Of a stretch of DNA of 64,000 nt, positions 48,410-59,650 are shown piece by piece (position 1 is the stretch's first letter; the number at the start of each line of letters is the position of its first letter). The stretch lies in NCBI GenBank assembly GCA_000328365.1, contig KB307129.1:57115-121114 (forward strand). Reading direction: 5' to 3'. The translations under genes and the position numbers were made by a program. The notes beneath the pieces were generated by a model. That model ran no database searches and was not told the DNA's origin. It saw nothing but the letters and a program-made list of their open reading frames with translations. The stretch is from Capitella teleta (lineage: Eukaryota > Annelida > Polychaeta > Capitellidae).

Positions 48410-48416
48410 TATATAA
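48410..48416 (+). promoter_or_regulatory. TATA box of the secreted orphan gene
   Basis: tatataa, in gtctgtatataaggttc, 78 bp upstream of the ATG at 48494. This predicts a start site around 48440 and a 5' UTR of about 55 nt. A TATA box is unusual among the genes of this window and points to regulated rather than constitutive expression. Confidence 0.6.
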
Positions 48417-48493
48417 GGTTCAGTTCTGGATACTTCTGGAAAGAAGACTGACAGTTATAGAAATTGATATTAACAGGCTGAACGGATTGAATA

Positions 48494-49586
48494 ATGGACA
48501 TTTCAATGATTGTGTTCGTGCTTTTTGCAATGCATTGGAGCTCAGTTGAGGTAGTGTGTGCAATTTGCTTACTTATATTCTTAAATTATTCATGTGTACG
48601 TGTAAGATCAAACGACACAATATAACCGACCCATTACATTTAGTGAATGCCAAGCTGTACAGCAATATAGGAGGATATTCTATCGTTAACCCAACATGAA
48701 AATTTAATTAAGAAGAGTTTGTTTTAATTTTGCAATGTCATTCTGCATTGTTGTAAATTTCTTTTATTTGGCGTCTAAAATTCTACACGCACCCACCATA
48801 CTTGCCTAATATTTCAGTCCCTGGATACACTCAGCATCCACGAGCTCCGAAAGACTGAAGACCGAATTTCCTTCGCTCACAGAGGCTGCAACAATTCGCT
48901 GAACGTTCGCTGGTACAGAGGTCGAGTTCAAAATCCTAAGCTATCTGTTAACACCGGTAAGTGCTCTCCATTAATTCATATTCATATGCCGATAATATCG
49001 ATACACAGATGAAGCAGGCCAGAGTTGTGTCACAGACCAAATATCCGGACTAGAGGAGACCCGTTATACTTCACCCAGACCCCTCTCTAACTACCGCCAT
49101 CTAGTGGTGTCTGTAAACCGAACCTTAAGTCCAGCTCTACTGATAGAAGTCAGAGAAATTGCTTACGTACAGGCCCTTTCCATTTTGCGAACACCTCCTG
49201 AGCATACGAAATTAAGTAACAGCAGAGGAGGCGACATGACTCTTGAGTTTGAGATTGAAGCACCTAATTTGAGTGAGAGTGACGTCAGATTTAGTTTCCT
49301 TGAGCTGAGTGGAAGATCCCAAGGACGTGAGGACAATGACGTCCCATTGGGGGAAAATTACTCGGTGAATGATCAGGTTTCTTGCAAGTCCACTAGTTCC
49401 CGTAGAGGGAGTTCCTTGGTGGTGACTGCAATGTGTGATGCCAAAACCGATGAAGCCATGGATCAGAAGTACTCCATTTGGGTGTATGTACTTGGGATGA
49501 ACATAATTGCATCTACTACATTCATATACGAGCCACCGAGAGGAGTGATCGAAGCTCCTCCTTTCAGCTTTAGGCCTACACACTAG
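48494..49586 (+). CDS. Secreted orphan protein, 3 exons, 257 residues
   Basis: Exons 48494-48550, 48818-48956 and 49009-49586 join in frame (774 nt). Exon 1 encodes exactly a signal peptide (MDISMIVFVLFAMHWSSVE). The mature chain looks like two beta-rich modules. The first has RGCNNSLNVRWYRGRVQ and DEAGQSCVTDQ, a Cys-x(8)-Trp pattern reminiscent of an Ig-like or cytokine-receptor-like fold. The second has GGDMTLEFEIEAPNLSES, DQVSCKSTSSRRG and VVTAMCDAKTD, also a Cys pair on strands. No transmembrane segment or GPI signal follows; the tail is GVIEAPPFSFRPTH. N-glycosylation sequons are present (NNS, NRT, NLS and others). No family is recognised, so the Ig-like idea is only a guess. Processing signals and frame make it a credible gene. 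Confidence 0.8.
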
Positions 49587-49624
49587 CTACCCAGATGGTG
49601 GTACAGCCATTTACCTAACATTCA

Positions 49625-49630
49625 AATAAA
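49625..49630 (+). terminator. Poly(A) signal of the secreted orphan gene
   Basis: AATAAA 39 bp after the stop codon. The minus-strand sulfurtransferase gene ends only 260 bp further on, so the two genes converge. Confidence 0.7.
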
Positions 49631-49888
49631 TATTGTCCTATTCGCAATTCTGTTGACTTCTCACTGAAGCATCATAATTCATAAGAATGTTTGCTCATGT
49701 ATCATTGATTAAGTTATGAATGAAATTGGACATAATATCACTTGGTAAAGCATTTATTATTATTATAATAGAAAGAGTTGCACACACCACGACAAGAAGA
49801 AAATGTGGCAATACGACACTTGAAAGAATTGATCCAAGAAGATAAAGCGTAATGTGGCAAGAACCAAGCACAAAGTTCACTTGAGACC

Positions 49889-50920
49889 TCAGTTCTCTGG
49901 TACATCCACCATCTGATCCTGTGAGGCCCTCTGGAACCACTCCACCCAGGCACCATCAAATATAGGGATGTCTGTGAAGCCACATAGTCGAGCAGCCAAC
50001 AAAACATGGCATGCCGTTAGGCCTGAAACGATAGGAAAATCCACGATTTCACACAATGAGCCAGATGTTAAGCAGATCTATGTGCATTTCACACGATGAT
50101 CAAGACTTAGAAGTACTAACCTGTACCGCAACTGAGAATGATAGGTTTGCTAAAGTCAATTCCGTGAGTTTTAAAAACTTCTTCGAGTTCGGGTTTGGTT
50201 TTGAACAACTTTGGATCACTCTGAAGCAGTTTTACAAATGGAATGTTAACGGCATCTGTCACATGACCAGATTTGATTCCTGCAAATAAATAATTTCAAT
50301 GACTGAAAACAATATTCATGGAATAATCAGAAAGTGCACCAACCGGGTACAGGTTCTGGAGCTTGTCCCTGAAATCTAGGTCCTGGTCTGGCGTCCACAT
50401 AAACTTTTTCTTTGGTTTCCAAGTTTTTCTGTACATCCCCGTAGCTTACTACCATTTCCGGTTTGTATTTTCCCTTATACGTTGCCTTGACAACGTCTGT
50501 AGCTTGTGCTGTCACCTCTTGCCCTTGTCGCTTCCATTCGGGGAGCCCTCCATCGAGAATAGACAACTTTCGATGTCCAAATACTTGAAAAGTAAACCAA
50601 GCTCTCGGTGCGCTGAACATTCCAACCATATCGTTGTTGTCATAAAGTACCACGTGGTCCGAATCGGATATTCCCAAGGATCCGACATACTTCTCGAAAT
50701 CTGCGACATTTGGCAAGATTTGCTCTCCAAACTGGGCGTTCTTGTCGCGACATTCATCCAAATCAAAGAAGACGGCGCCAGAGATGTGTTCTTTCGAATG
50801 TTCTTCTTTTCCACTCCTCTTCGTCGCCGGCATGTGCCATGCGCAGTCAACTATACGCAGCCCAGGGTCAGCCATGTGATCCCGTAACCAGGCAACGTCA
50901 ACCAGTAATGGGGTATCCAT
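49889..50920 (-). CDS. Mercaptopyruvate/thiosulfate sulfurtransferase, copy A, 3 coding exons
   Basis: A two-domain rhodanese that moves sulfane sulfur from 3-mercaptopyruvate or thiosulfate to acceptors, contributing to cysteine breakdown and H2S/persulfide formation in mitochondria and cytosol. Coding exons 50344-50920, 50121-50279 and 49889-50022 give 289 residues (human MPST and TST are 297). The N-terminal inactive domain has ISGAVFFDLDECRDK and LYDNNDMVGMFSAPRAWFTF. The C-terminal domain has VYVDARPGPRFQG, SGHVTDAVNIPF and the active loop SCGTG with the catalytic Cys. Mammalian MPST has CGSGV and TST CRKGV, so CGTG suggests MPST-like activity. The chosen Met (MDTPLLVDVAWLRD) matches vertebrate starts; an in-frame Met 15 codons earlier (MYQQYKDNRLHQ) could add an extension. 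The exon carries an acceptor at 50970, so a 5' non-coding exon exists upstream. Confidence 0.94.
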
Positions 50921-50969
50921 GGCAATCGATTGATGTAGTCTATTATCTTTGTATTGCTGGTACATTGGT

Positions 50970-52508
50970 CTGAAAAAAACAGAAGTGAAATATATTAATG
51001 GGTTGTAATTATTAAACATTACGAGAGTCCAAGGTAGGTGTTAACTAATGTTCTTGAGTACATATCTTATTATAATTATGCCTAATTAGAGTACAATTGA
51101 GTTTAGCTACTATAGTAGTAATGCATTAGCTGTTATAGCACGATAGCTATGATTGTTAGTGTTCTATCCTAATAATATAATCTCACATAACACGACCTGG
51201 TGGTACGCAATAATGTATGCAGGTGCAATATGGCGACGTATCTCACTATTCCAATGGCGTGTCCTTCTCTTTCTGAGACGTGCGTGCTTTGTTTACTCCT
51301 GGTATATGCCCAAGGGTCATTGACCTTTAAGGTTACTTGGCTCAATGCCAATCAATCCAGCCACTTGATTGTTTCGGGATGATATATTGATGACCTCATT
51401 CATTATGATTGAAATAAAGATTGAGTTACATCAGTAACCATCATCGGGATTGAATATCCATTGAATTGAGGATTTCCCTCATTAGAACTCACTACTTTAT
51501 TGTTTGGCTATTTTCTTCTTTAATCATAAATGATATGAAATTATCTAGCATGTTACATGTACAACAAGATAACAGCTCCTGTTTTTTAAAAGTATATTTG
51601 CTGGTTTACGTCCAAGCCACAGCCACCGAGTAGCTCAGTCGGTTTGACCGCGGCTGACTGCCTTAATCCTATGCAACTGTGGACGTTCGAGACCCGATCG
51701 GGCCACGGGCGTTATAATTGTGAGTAATAATTATGTAATTCGTTATAATTATAATTATTCAGTAATTCTGCATTTTCAACTACGTTTACTGCGTACTACT
51801 TTCTTTATCGTTAAGGTTAGGGCGAACGCCGGTCTCGGGCGTCTGTTCTGGCGCCCATGTCACCCGAATAGATTGGTTGGAGCTGTAAAACCCCATCATG
51901 CCTCATGCCTCGATCCAAGCTACAGGTGTTTTGCAATACATAGAAACGCTCTGTATTCCTTTGATGGTGTATCATTCATATGAATATGATATGAATATGA
52001 TGCATTATATTCATATGAATATTAATGCAGTGCAAATACAACTGTGTGATCCCAGCGTGAAACACCGTCTTATTGAAATCAAAATTTTCTGAATTGATTA
52101 TCGTGGTGCACCGCTTTTGGGATCAGATCTCCATTTTCAGGTTACATGACATGCATACATGGTAAAAGGTGTAATTATGCGGTGTTCTATACACTAGGCT
52201 GACAAGGGTGTTACTGTACACAACGTACTCATGAATGTCTCATACAGCGTGATAAAAAAGACATTGCAAACACGTTCTGCCTCTATCAAGCCAAGGCATG
52301 CTTGTACTTTAATGAGCACTCAGGAAAATACTAATGCAGATACGTAAGGCGATGCAAGGGCTCCACTTAGAGCAATGCTTACTGTAATAAATCCACGGCC
52401 CTTTGAACAATATTGAACACTGAACAGATGCAAATATCAGTACTCCACCCTGATACACTTTATAATGGGTCAACCCACAGTCGTGTTACTAATGTAAACA
52501 GATCTTAC
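50970..52508 (-). other. Inferred first intron of sulfurtransferase A
   Basis: Bounded by the acceptor at 50970 (polypyrimidine plus cag) and a strong donor (gcaag|gtaagatc) at 52508. It contains the SINE at 51626-51906 and otherwise AT-rich sequence, including a self-complementary stretch (atattcatatgaatatt) near 52009. Confidence 0.4.
51626..51906 (+). mobile_element. tRNA-derived SINE (family C), fuller copy
   Basis: The head has an intact A box (gtagctcagtcggttt, 51630-51645) and a B box (ggacgttcgagacccgatc, 51681-51699), as in a tRNA gene, but the rest does not fold as one. The 3' body (51818-51906, ggcgcccatgtcacccgaat, gagctgtaaaaccccatcat) is shared with 9762-9850 on the opposite strand. 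The middle includes an AT-rich insertion. Confidence 0.7.
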
Positions 52509-52600
52509 CTTGCCTGCCTCACCTGCTAGACTGATCAATAGTTGCCGACACACTGCCAATTTCAGATGCGCCGACTCGAGTTGTTCAGACGAGAGTCAAC
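52509..52600 (-). other. Possible 5' non-coding exon of sulfurtransferase A
   Basis: Ends caggcaag|gtaagatc. The paralog's proposed exon at 57373 ends caggcaag|gtaggtct, the same exon end. This conservation between the two loci, with conserved acceptors before the start codons, is the evidence. The upstream limit is a guess. Confidence 0.4.
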
Positions 52601-53547
52601 GTGACATTGATTGAACCTTGAATGATCATAATGTCACAGTGAAGACACGTACATTTATTATCTCTCCAAAGAATCCTGGTTTTGGGTTAACTGAATTTTC
52701 TCTATGCTCGTCAGTGAGGTGCATGCACATTCAAAAACTGAAGAAAAAAAAAATAAATGACAAATTCATGCACTGATGCATGAGGCCTGGATGTACCTGC
52801 CTACCTGTATGCACTTTGCTGTCTGCATGCCTTTTCTCGCAACTCAAAATTAACCTCCGAATCTCTTTTAATGGAATGAATTATTTGCACAAGATGTAAA
52901 TGACTGGATATCCATGCAAATTATCATAATTCATGCATATACATATAAATATATTTCAAGAAGAGGAGAAGAAAATAGATAAAGGAATGATTCAGAGTCG
53001 CTAATAATAGGCTGAGAGTTAGATCGAGTTATGGTTATGTAACTTATATTATTATAAACCTATGTAACATAACAAGCCCCATAATGTAAGCAACGCCAAA
53101 CCATGTATCATTGATTCAATGATTCTAAAGTCATCCCCCATAAGGTCCCATAAACAGTTTGTGTTGTTTCAATCGGGAAAAGTAGGAAACCGATGATTAA
53201 TAATACAGACAACTTATCCTCACAAATGCAGAGGTCACCTCTGTCTTTCCCGAGACTAATTTAACTGGGGTTGCCTGCCCTGGGTGAATAGGATGAGCCT
53301 CGGTTGTGAGGGGAATCCTGTAGAATTGATCCGGACTTCTCATACACAATTTCCGAGAGGATTACTTAGGTTGCTTATAGAATTGAAAGCTCGTTGAACT
53401 TGACCACATTTTAGCTGGAGCCTAGTATAAAAAGCACATGGATAGTTCTTAGATCACAAATTTATTTATTCTCTTTATTCGTGACATGACCACCGCCTGA
53501 ATAAGGTTCCATGAATTCACAACGCAAAGTATACCAAGCTCTGCACC
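52601..53547. other. Intergenic between the two sulfurtransferase genes
   Basis: AT-rich. An A-run (52743-52754) and a TATA-like tataaaaag at about 53425 are present. No gene or repeat is recognised. Confidence 0.35.
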
Positions 53548-54644
53548 TCAGTTCTCTGGCACATCCACCATCTGATCTTTTGGAGCCCTTTGGAACCACT
53601 CCGTCCAGGAACCATCATACACCGGGAGAATATCAGTGAAGCCACACAGTCGTGCAGCTAAGAGTACATGGCACGCAGACAGGCCTAAAAGGAGAGAGAG
53701 GTTTGGGAGAACTCTGTAATTGCAAACATTTATGATGCAGTTTTAAAGCAGACATATGTATATTAAATGCAGTTCACAGCATTGAGGCAGATTTAATGGA
53801 TTTATGTACTAAGTCAACATACGCGCATTTCACTCTATTGAGTAAGACGTACTTACCTGTACCACAGCCAAGAATGGTAGGTTTGCTAAAGTCAATTCCA
53901 TGATCTTTGAAAGCTTTTTCGAGTTCAGATTTCGATTTGTATACCTTTGGATCACTTTGAAGAACTTTTACATATGGAATGTTCACAGAACCTGGTACAC
54001 GACCCGGTTTAATTCCTGCAAATAAATGACTGAAAATCATTGAAATCATTAATATTGCAACTGACCAGGCACAGGTTCGGGAGATTGCCCGAGAAATCTA
54101 GGTAGCGGTCTTGAGTCAACATAAATCTTTTCTTTGGTTTCCAAATTTCGCTGAAGATCCTCGTAGCTTACTACCATTTCCGGTTTGTATTTTCCCTTAT
54201 ACGTTGCCTTGACAACGTCTGTAGCTTGTGCTGTCACCTCTTGCCCTTGTCGCTTCCATTCGGGGAGCCCTCCATCGAGAACAGACAACTTTCGATGTCC
54301 GAATACTTGGAAAGTAAACCAAGCTCTCGGTGCGCTGAACATTCCAACCATATCGTTGTTGTCATAAAGTACCACGTGGTCCGAATCGGATATTCCCAAG
54401 GATCCGACATACTTCTCGAAATCTGCGACATTTGGCAAGATTTGCTCTCCGAACCGAGCGTTCTTGTCGCGACATTCATCCAAATCAAAGAAGACGGCGC
54501 CAGAGATGTGTTCTTTCGAATGTTCTTCTTTTCCACTCCTCTTCGTCGCCGGCATGTGCCATGCGCAGTCAACTACTAACGCAGCCCAGGGTCAGCCATG
54601 TGATCCCGTAACCAGGCAACGTCAACCAGTAATGGGGTATCCAT
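53548..54644 (-). pseudogene. Sulfurtransferase copy B, near-intact paralog with a 2-nt insertion
   Basis: Same three-exon plan as copy A: 54066-54644, 53857-54015, 53548-53684. It retains the rhodanese active loop (GCGTG) and the C-terminal [20 protein letters not shown]. Near the 5' end, where copy A reads GLRIVDCAW, copy B has two extra bases (at about 54575-54578), putting a stop right after MDTPLLVDVAWLRDHMADPG-LR. Everything after it is open, and the later splice sites are intact. A downstream Met (MPATKRSGKEEHS) could start a protein lacking about 30 residues. It is either a very young pseudogene, a functional gene with a sequencing or assembly error, or a gene using the later Met. Exon 1 is almost identical to copy A, the other exons less so. 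Confidence 0.85.
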
Positions 54645-54686
54645 GGCAACTAATTATTGCTTTTTCTTTATTATGGATAATCGTCC

Positions 54687-57372
54687 CTGAAAAAAAAACA
54701 AAACAAAAGGAACGGTAATGAAAGCACCGAAGGGAAAAGTATCATGAATCGAAACTGAATTGACTGAATTGTTATTGATGTCTCGTTCTTATGCCAATAT
54801 TTCATTTATAGCGAAAGTATGTGACCTACTGTGCAGTAGGACGTGCATGCAAGCGGGCTGGTGTATACCGCATCTACACCATGGTAGAGAACGACGAGCT
54901 TAGATTGTGACCTGCTGATTAAATGTCTCATATATGAGCGGGATATACATTCCTATCATGATTAGCACATCTTTAGCTCGTTTTACATACAATAAATTTT
55001 CCTGTTGTTAACAATGAGAGCGGTCGAGTGAACATATCTTTTAGTAGTTCTCATGAAAGACACCTTGCGCTCATGTCATCTCCGTTCAAGTTATTCTGCC
55101 TCAGTAAGATAGTCGTATTTTAATTTGGCTTGAATGTTATTTATAGATAGCAGGCTTTTTCATATTTGGTCTCTCGTCACTAAAAAAAAAAGTCCATAGA
55201 TTCGATCTAAAAAGGTTCCGAAATGAACATAGATCCTCTTTAATTATGCAACCACAAGCGTGCAATCACTGCATAAGAGCCTACCAAAGTATAAAGCGAA
55301 CTATTTATAGAGTGGTTCACAGCGAATGAGCACATGGTCTACTCTAAAGCGATGTCTTTTGCAACTCAAATGCCAACAAAGCGTTAACAATCATCGGTGT
55401 CAATATCATCAGTTCCGACACGTACGTACTATTATTGCAGCGGCTCGGGATAGACTTCACAATTCCAGTCTGACCTACCTACTATACTTAGAGGCAAAAG
55501 AAACTCCCGCCCGGGTTATAACAACACAGTTAATTTAGTATGCATTGCGGAGTCTCAATTTTACGAGGTTTTGAAGGCGTTTCATTTGCACAAATGTAGA
55601 CAAAATTTCAGCAAAAATAGACTGGTTTTAATTTATTGTTTTAAGTCAATTAAGAACAAGGGATCCACGGTGAAATTCACAGGATCGGATATCTGGTGTG
55701 TCCACCTCTCGCGTCCATACATTCCAAGCATCTTCGGCGCATGCTGTTGCAGAGCGTTCGCATTGTGACTTGGGGATGTTCCCCCATTTTTCACGAGCAG
55801 CTGTAGTCCGTTCTCGGTGATCACGGGGAAGGGGAAGGCGATGGGAGGTGGCTGTCTTTAGTTAGTCCCAAAAATTCTCGATTCGAGACAAATCGGGCGA
55901 GTAATTCGGTCAAGACAGTCTAGTGACTGCGTTTTCTTTTGAAATGTTTCTGATGACCCGAGCGGAGTGAAGACGTGCATTATCTTGCTGAAACAATCGG
56001 ATTTCAGGGTGCCCTTGAAGCTAGAAGGGAATGACAGTTGGTCCCAGGACCTCTGTAATGCACCCTCTTAATTGAGATCAAGTTGCTCTCAATCACTAAG
56101 TGAGGAGTCTTTGTGTTGTATGAAATACTTCCACACACTATGGTGCTGGTCCACCCCATTCATCCTGCACCTGGTTGCAGCAATTTCGGAGCCGTTCTTC
56201 CCTACTTCCTCACATGCGCCGTCTCCTATATCTGACATATCCAGGCAAATCCGACTCTCGTATGTGACGATGACGTCTCTCAGCATTCCAGATTGGGCCT
56301 CTGTAAGGGATCCGAGACCTCAATCTCCGTTCCTGAAGCAGGTGCCAGATTTCCACGTTTTGTTAAAATGGTTGTTTTGAACTTATCCTGGATGTGCGCT
56401 CGCAGGATTTGGTGATCCTGACTCTCTGTCGTCATGTTTGGTCGTCCAGGACGAAGTCGGTCGGCAGTGGAACCAGTTTCAGCCATGCGCTGGTGTAGAG
56501 GACGAATGGTTCAAATAATACACCCCATTTAGCGAACGATGATTCCAGGTTTCATTTCTAGACCCAGAAGGCTTCTAGATAGCTCTCTTTGAAGCGCTGT
56601 TTGCCGTCCTATAGTGAAGTTTTCGGTTATGTCTCAATGCTTTCGGGTACAGAATGCATAGGGGTGTCTCTCGTGTCCATTTCACGAGCCACTGTTGTTG
56701 AATGCTTATGTGAGTACTTAACAGGAATATTACCGGATTTTGTTATTTTTCAGACATGCAAACTGATCTTTGAACCTAGAAGGCTTGAGGTTGTCGAGCA
56801 TGTTTGGGATATTTCATTCGCAACATCAGGCTCTGCAAAGTACAGCTACCCAATAATAACTGCAATTATAAACCCGTGCGTTTCTTTTGCCTTTAAGTAT
56901 GGCATTTATCATCTGAGGAACTTATATAAACTTATTATTAGTCCTAGCGCATAGTTAACAATCGGACAAGTCACCTTTGGAAATCTTCACATTTATCTGT
57001 CTTGCTATCGGCCCTACTTATTAACCACTTGTAACTATAAGTCATCGGTAGGGTATTGTGTATATTATTAAGAAATCTGAACGAGTATTAAAATATACAT
57101 ATCAGTGACTTATTCAATGTGACGTAGTTTTCAATTAGTTATGCAGTGCTACAGTGCCAGTATTAGGAAAGGAAAATTGAGGAACCAAGCTACATCGCAT
57201 ACGATTTAGAAGATTTATGCGGTGAAACACATTGTTCTACAAATACATGTAGAACACGCTAAAGTACGTGTTCCACTGCGCACCCAAGCGGGATGATCTA
57301 CCCCTATCTACCCAGGGTAGAGCTACATGTACATTATCTGCATAATAATTAGTACACTCGTTCTAGACCTAC
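54687..57372 (-). other. Inferred first intron of sulfurtransferase B
   Basis: Runs from the acceptor at 54687 (long T-run then cag) to a donor at 57372 (caggcaag|gtaggtct). It includes the Tc1 relic at 55650-56585. The remainder is AT-rich with no recognised genes; an ORF at 56589-56954 has no known domain. Confidence 0.35.
55650..56585 (-). mobile_element. Tc1-like transposase relic
   Basis: On the minus strand, pieces appear in the right order for a Tc1 transposase: ETGSTADRLRPGRPNMTTES with QDHQILRAHIQDKFKT (GRPR-like hook and second DNA-binding helix-turn-helix, 56470-56380); VTYESRICLDMSDIGDGA (first catalytic block, Asp replaced by Tyr, about 56270-56210); VWKYFI; FQQDNARLHSARVIRN (second Asp block, about 56000-55950); and PNYSPDLSRIENFWD (E of the D34E triad, about 55900-55860). 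At least three frame changes and stops separate them. Terminal inverted repeats and TA flanks were not identified. Confidence 0.85.
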
Positions 57373-57430
57373 CTTGCCTGTTGCATGTGCCCAACTGAAC
57401 GTCCTCAGGCGAAACATTTACAATCTCGGA
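57373..57430 (-). other. Possible 5' non-coding exon of sulfurtransferase B
   Basis: Same 3' end as the exon proposed for copy A (caggcaag before a GTA donor). The upstream boundary is unknown. Confidence 0.35.
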
Positions 57431-57955
57431 TGGATTAAATCTTTCGAGGGTCATATATAATACTACGAACTAGTGGTTGGCCTATATGGATACAGGTCGA
57501 GGTCAAGAGGCTACCCAATATATCCATACACATAATCAGAAGGTATGAAGCAGATTCATTTATTGAGAAAAAAAATATAGACAAATGGCACTTTTGCATC
57601 GTAGTTTGAGAGCTAGCATGGATCATATGCGTTTGCATGGGTACTCATTCAGCGAATACATGGTTGATTTATTTTTATTATACAAATAAAGAAGTTTAAA
57701 CAAATAACATAAACCACTTGTTGCAGATTGAATTGACTGCACATGCAGCTTCGTAGGAGAAAGTCCGAGCGACGAGAATTCACAACTCTCGTGATGCCCT
57801 CCGGGTATTGTTGAAAAGTCATTGAACAATAATTATCGCAAGTGATATCATTTCAGGGAAAGCGGAATGGGTTGTCATATTGGAAATAATTATGTTGGCA
57901 GTCTTTGTTATGTCGATAATGTTACATTGCTAGCTCATAGTCCCAGTGCGATATA
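57431..57955. other. Intergenic; nothing recognised
   Basis: No gene or repeat is supported in this AT-rich stretch upstream of the LINE fragment. Confidence 0.35.
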
Positions 57956-57959
57956 GATA

Positions 57960-58555
57960 CCGTGCATGATTAGTAAATGTGAAACATTTGCAAATGAATA
58001 TTTTTGTCAAATTCAACCCTGTTAAGAGTATGCTTATATTATTCAATGTACCAAATGTCAATTCCTTGAATCGTTTTCGGAAATATCTTAATAATTCGCA
58101 AGTAAAAATTGTCAAATCATGTCGACACCTCGGAGTTATTAGTTCAAATGCAAAACAAAGAGAACATTAAAAATGCTGCCCACGACACGTATTATCGAAC
58201 TAATGTTAATTAATGTCACGTTTTAGTAACTGCTCACATGATGTTAAAGTTAATTTGTTTAAAAGTTAGCGTTCGCATTTCTATGGCTGTGCATTATGGA
58301 AATTATGCGATAATGTAATTAATTATGCTCATGTTGCATGGAAGAAGTGCTACCGGAAATTTGTGCGTTTACTTTATATATAGAAACAGATCGAGATGTG
58401 TACCACCGATTCTTGGCATCTTGTATATCCAGTAGCAACTCAATTGTTAAATGCACTTCGCAAATCGTGTTAGAAGAAAACAGTAATGTGCCTGTAAATG
58501 TTCTGCAATTGATGTATCTGCGGATTTTATTTTCGATAGACAGGAAATAGAGTGT
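57960..58555 (+). mobile_element. LINE fragment, end of RT and C-terminal region
   Basis: The first frame reads VKFNPVKSMLILFNVPNVNS, LNNSQVKIVKSCRHLGVI and SSNAKQREHIKN, the segment after the RT thumb (N-P-x-K-S ... H-L-G-V-x-x-S). Later frames give SHFYGCALWKLCDN, YAHVAWKKCYRK and LPPILGILYIQ, the C-terminal motif (Y-G-x-x-L-W ... A-W-x-K-x-x-R) of LINEs. Several frame changes are present. It resembles the element at 4240-5160 in style but covers a different part. Confidence 0.7.
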
Positions 58556-59590
58556 GCCATATATTCCTTATGTGTGATGACGTGACTTTTTCCCTTATTT
58601 TTCCTTATTCTCTTCTCCCCTTCTTCGTATTATGTGAAAATTTATTTCGCGAATAAAATGGTATATACATATATTTCATCGTAAATGTACAGTAAATGTA
58701 CATCAATTCAGTTCGCGCGTTTTATTAGAAGTGTGTGACTGTCATATTTTACAGGTGATAGCCGCCTGCACAGGTGTAGATATGAGATCACTTTGATTGA
58801 GATCCAACTTCAAATCTAAGCAAACACCTGCGACTTAATTAATCAACGAAGAAAATCTCAATTTATCTCATGGTATCTCTGATATCATATTGCACAGCGA
58901 ATCCACGAAAATGTGCAATAAGATCTGACCACTGCTTTGGATGCATTAAACTGTTGTTGTTGTTTTTCTATTGGTTTTGCTGAACTAAAAATGAAAAATG
59001 AAATGGCATTGACTTGTACAGTGGTTATAGAGTGTCGAAATCTCTACCCACGAAGAAGCTCAGTGTTCAGGTATCGAGAAGTAGAAAGGTGAGTCTCATC
59101 CAAAGAGATGTGTCTGCACGGCGTCTCTCCCGAAATCGCATTGTCCCTTGCAGAGTTCCAGGGGGGGGGGGTCTTTTTGCGAGGCAACGCCCTGCAAGCT
59201 CAACAATATGTTATTCAATTAGATCACTAAGCAGTAGTCACTCAACACTCAAAACTGATAACAAATTTCCTGGAGAGCAATGCCATATATGGAGCTATGG
59301 CCAATCAAGTTACGTCCATGAGCTCTGCATTATCGGGGTTCATGTTGGCCGAAGTGTTTGTTTCAGATCCATTCTATACATAGAGCCTATACACTCAACC
59401 AATCAACAGAAGAGGGAGAAGGATAAAGAAATTGCGGTAAGGAAAAGTGTCACTAAGTCTCTGAATAAATCCGTGGTGGTCGAGGTTCAAAATACAACCT
59501 TTGTTGACACCATTTGCCAATCAAACTATCAAACTGTCAAATCAATTGATGGATTAGTAAACGTAGGATATAATTATCCTAAAGAACAAT
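58556..59590. other. Intergenic; one open frame of 192 codons, unrecognised
   Basis: 59014-59592 on the plus strand is open for 192 codons but contains a run of 10 G (Gly-Gly-Gly) and no domain I can name. It may be chance or a degraded transposon. No splice or promoter signals support it. Confidence 0.25.
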
Positions 59591-59593
59591 AAA

Positions 59594-59650
59594 ATGGATT
59601 ATATATCATATATTATATATATATATATATTATATATATTATATATCATG
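59594..59650. repeat. AT microsatellite, self-complementary
   Basis: Interrupted (TA)n (tatatatcatatattatatat and onward) that can fold on itself. Confidence 0.9.

Noticed and set aside
51629-51705. Functional tRNA gene
   Set aside because: A and B boxes are present, but stems do not pair, and a SINE body follows that is shared with 9762.
56589-56954. 121-codon ORF upstream of the Tc1 relic
   Set aside because: No Tc1 or other domain could be seen; it contains intron-like gtgagt...cag words but no partner exons.
59014-59592. 192-codon plus-strand ORF
   Set aside because: No recognisable domain, contains a 10-G run coding for glycines, and has no promoter or splice support; kept only as a note.
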